A stretch of DNA of 52,372 bases from Micromonospora sp. MH99 (GTDB taxonomy: Bacteria; Actinomycetota; Actinomycetes; Mycobacteriales; Micromonosporaceae): contig NZ_MUZA01000045.1 of assembly GCF_021442385.1 (NCBI RefSeq), positions 1-52,372 on the forward strand, written 5' to 3'. The position numbers and the translations under genes are program-made. Under the pieces are notes generated by a model, which worked only from the letters and a program-made list of their open reading frames with translations, made no database searches and was not told the origin of the DNA. Positions 51,001 through 52,372 of this stretch are shown here, piece after piece. The stretch's first letter is position 1, and every line of letters starts with the position of its first letter.

Positions 51001-51458
51001 GGCTCGTAGCCGGCCCGCAGACCGTGCTCGGTGACGATCCGCCCGGCGTACGAGTGGTAGGTGGAGACGGTGGGCTCACCCGCGAGCGGGTCGTCCAGTG
51101 GGTCGCGGCCCTGCCGGCCGAGGCGGCGGATCAGCTGGTCGAGCCGGGTGCGGACCCGGTGGGCCAGTTCGCCGGCCGCCTTGCGGGTGAACGTCAGTCC
51201 GAGGATCTGCTCGGGGCGCACGTACGAGTTGGCCACCAACCAGACCACCCGCGCGGCCATCGTCTCGGTCTTGCCGGACCCGGCCCCCGCCACCACCAGC
51301 AGCGGCTCCACCGGAGCGGCGATGATCGCGGCCTGCTCCCGGGTGGGCGCCGGCAGCCGCAGCAGTTTGGCCAGCTCCACCGGGGTGTACCGGGGCCCGG
51401 AGTCCGCCAGCCGGGGCGCCGGCGCGGGGCCCGCGCCGAACAGGGTGGGCTGGGTCAT
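48051..51458 (-). CDS. adnB: AdnB-type helicase-nuclease subunit
   Basis: 1135 residues. UvrD-like motor with P-loop A-G-A-G-S-G-K-T and motif II L-L-D-E-Y-Q-D-T near residue 270, and a C-terminal RecB-family nuclease with G-T-A-F-H, G-R-M-D-A-V and V-V-D-W-K-T-G. Partner of AdnA in end-resection of double-strand breaks in actinobacteria. Its ATG overlaps the adnA TGA by four bases. Confidence 0.92.
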   Translation of the reverse strand: MTQPTLFGAGPAPAPRLADSGPRYTPVELAKLLRLPAPTREQAAIIAAPVEPLLVVAGAGSGKTETMAARVVWLVANSYVRPEQILGLTFTRKAAGELAHRVRTRLDQLIRRLGRQGRDPLDDPLAGEPTVSTYHSYAGRIVTEHGLRAGYEPSTRLLTEASRWQLVDLLVRNYDGDMSEVDRMPSTITDAVLALAGELDEHLVAPDQLAAWTGRFFAEVQSRPGRVYADVRKALALQQTRLRLLPLVRAYARRKEDFEAMDFADQLARAARVARDHPGVGEIERDRFRVVLLDEYQDTSHAQVVLLNALFGGGHPVTAVGDPCQSIYGWRGASAGTLDRFPTEFARADGEPAPALGLTTSWRNRPEILRVANALSTPLRAAGARVPELRSALTVRDPIPHRSPGGAAGGTVHCALLPTYADEAAWIADSVLAAWRGAARMPGAAPEHIPVAQRPTTAVLVRVRSQIPAIESALRERGLPVEVVGLGGLLDTPEVRDVVCTLRVLADPTDGAALLRLLTGARWRIGPRDLVALHRRARAIANARRQVAADDTSDITPDLLDEATLVEALADLGPAQAYSAEGFARLRAYGMELALLRYRLDQALPDLIADIERTIGLDVEVAVRAGRDGAGDAGLARGHLDALGDVAARFSGETPGATLSGFLSYLAAAEDEERGLAPGEVEVVEGAVQVVTAHAAKGLEWDVVAVAGLCRGSWPGPVRNSDHWLGGLGVLPFPLRGDADGLPELALDDAADQRAVARAVADFTDAWRAHDEREERRLTYVAVTRPRRLLLCSGYWWGEGTKRPRGPSVFLREVYDACLDGGPGHLVDAWAPEPTPDATNPTAEVVLRAEWPADPLGGRRPALAEAAGLVRRLMTDGPASVAVGPVGPVVATPIGPAAEPEPDPEVARWRREADLLLAERTELTRLSGAVEVALPGQLSVTQLVALRRDPAGLARTLRRPVPTEPNPYARRGTAFHAWLEQRFGADRLLDLDELPGAADADAAPDEALVELQERFLASEWADRSPVEVEVPFATVIAGVVVRGRMDAVFARPGGRFDVVDWKTGAQPTGPAAEVAAVQLAVYRLAWAELAGVPVDRVGAAFHYVRHGTTVRPADLLDVTGLTAMISQLPEDSAQD

Positions 51459-52372
51459 GGATTCTCCGGACGTCGGACGGTCGGCGGCTCGACCACCTGG
51501 CGCCCCTGCCCGGAGACCGGGCAGCTGGTGCGCACCGGGCAGACCCGGCACTTCGAGTTGGCCACCGCGGCGAACGTGGCGGCTGCCATCGTATCGGCGG
51601 TCCGCCGGACCAGCGCGGTCGCCCAGCCGGCCGCGGGCCCTTCGCCGGCCGCCGGCTGATTCTGCTCCCGGGCGTCCTTCGCGGACGTGCCGAGCTGCAC
51701 CAGCGCCGCGCCGCCGGACTCGTCGCCGAACTCGGCGAACGCACCCGCCTCCACCGCCGCCTGGTACGCGCCGAGTTGCGGATGCTCGGCCAGTTCGGAG
51801 CCGGTCACCGCCGTCGACTTGCCGGTCTTGAGGTCGATCACCACCAGCCGGCCGGCCTCGTCGACCTCCAGCCGGTCGACCCGCCCGGTCAGGTCCACCG
51901 GTCGCTGCGGATCGTCCAGGCGGACCGCGAACTCGTGTTCGATGGCGAGCAGCCGGCGCGGGTTGGTGGCCAGCCAGCGCAGCAGCTTGTCGACCATCGC
52001 CTCGGCGCGCTCCCGCTCCGGCCCGGCCATCCACCGGGCCGCCAGCTCGATCGCGTCGAACCGGGCGGCCACGTAGTCGAGCAGCGCGCCCCGGTCGGCG
52101 CTGGCGTCCTCGGCGAGCATCGCGGCGGCGTGCACCAGGTTGCCCACGCCCTGCGCGGTGCTGGTCGGGCCGCTGCCCCCGTGCCGTTCCAGCAGCCAGC
52201 GCAGGCTGCACCGCAGCGCGCTCTCCATCGCCGACGGCGTGACCCGCACCGGCGCCCCCTCGTCGACCAGCGGCCGGTCGTCCGAGAGGCCGCGCAACCC
52301 CCACCAGTCGTCGGGGTGCGCGCCGGGAACCCCCGCAGCGGCGAGCCGCGCCAGCTCGGCCGCCGCCGCGCG
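51455..52372 (-). CDS. adnA: AdnA-type helicase-nuclease subunit (C-terminal part)
   Basis: The last 305 residues; the 5' part with the motor domain lies beyond the window. The visible part is a RecB/AddB-type nuclease domain: G-R-V-D-R-L-E, V-I-D-L-K-T-G-K-S and four cluster-type cysteines (one in L-R-C-S-L, then C-R-V-C-P-V-R-T-S-C), the layout of AddB Fe-S nucleases. Coupled to adnB by an ATGA overlap. Confidence 0.88.
   Translation of the reverse strand, partial: RAAAAELARLAAAGVPGAHPDDWWGLRGLSDDRPLVDEGAPVRVTPSAMESALRCSLRWLLERHGGSGPTSTAQGVGNLVHAAAMLAEDASADRGALLDYVAARFDAIELAARWMAGPERERAEAMVDKLLRWLATNPRRLLAIEHEFAVRLDDPQRPVDLTGRVDRLEVDEAGRLVVIDLKTGKSTAVTGSELAEHPQLGAYQAAVEAGAFAEFGDESGGAALVQLGTSAKDAREQNQPAAGEGPAAGWATALVRRTADTMAAATFAAVANSKCRVCPVRTSCPVSGQGRQVVEPPTVRRPENP

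Noticed and set aside
48531..51659. A 1042-codon plus-strand frame opposite adnB.
   Set aside because: Composition artefact; the minus strand carries all helicase and nuclease motifs.

Overview
The window is about 73% G+C with almost every third codon position G or C, many GTG starts, WhiB-family regulators, a mycoredoxin, XRE/DUF397 and DUF5709 genes. It reads as the chromosome of an actinomycete close to Micromonospora/Salinispora. No phage, transposase, integrase or CRISPR was seen; gene order is largely core actinobacterial synteny with small accessory insertions.

Left part (1-14700): a partial alpha/beta hydrolase, a WhiB-like protein and an SRAP (HMCES/YedK) DNA-protein crosslink enzyme, then aroA-rsgA-hisN and an EamA-like membrane protein. 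These are followed by a GT4 glycosyltransferase, an SDR coupled to a STAS-HATPase fusion, a DUF5709 protein, a two-component system, a lone RsbW-like kinase, a PRPP synthetase paralog and glpK. 14690-15222 is a minisatellite region with a large inverted repeat, ending at purC.

Middle (16200-28130): an orphan sugar-type binding lipoprotein, two tandem initiator tRNAs with separate terminators, an ECF sigma factor with a membrane partner, then UPF0182, a Lon-like PDZ protease (YlbL), a DUF2342 metalloprotease, a nucleotidyltransferase-like protein, a YgjP-type metallohydrolase and a zinc-ribbon microprotein.

Stress/repair block (28200-34340): a row of three DnaA boxes, a broken E1/ThiF-like gene, an ABC1 kinase, whiB7 with a readable transcription attenuator (upstream ORF, antiterminator, U-tract terminator), uvrD2 and mycoredoxin with a SigR/SigH-like promoter. 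This matches the mycobacterial order around whiB7-uvrD2. The helicase-nuclease pair adnB and adnA (3' part) closes the window at the right.

Accessory insertions between them: MFS exporter/XRE/DUF397, NudC, a split M16 peptidase pair, a 15-pentad repeat protein, an ssuABC-like sulfonate importer with its Rrf2 regulator, and a cold-shock pair (cspA, RhlE-like helicase).

The most interesting non-gene signals are the whiB7 attenuator, the phased DnaA boxes beside a broken gene, and three long A+T-richer hairpins lying in minisatellite-rich intergenic gaps.
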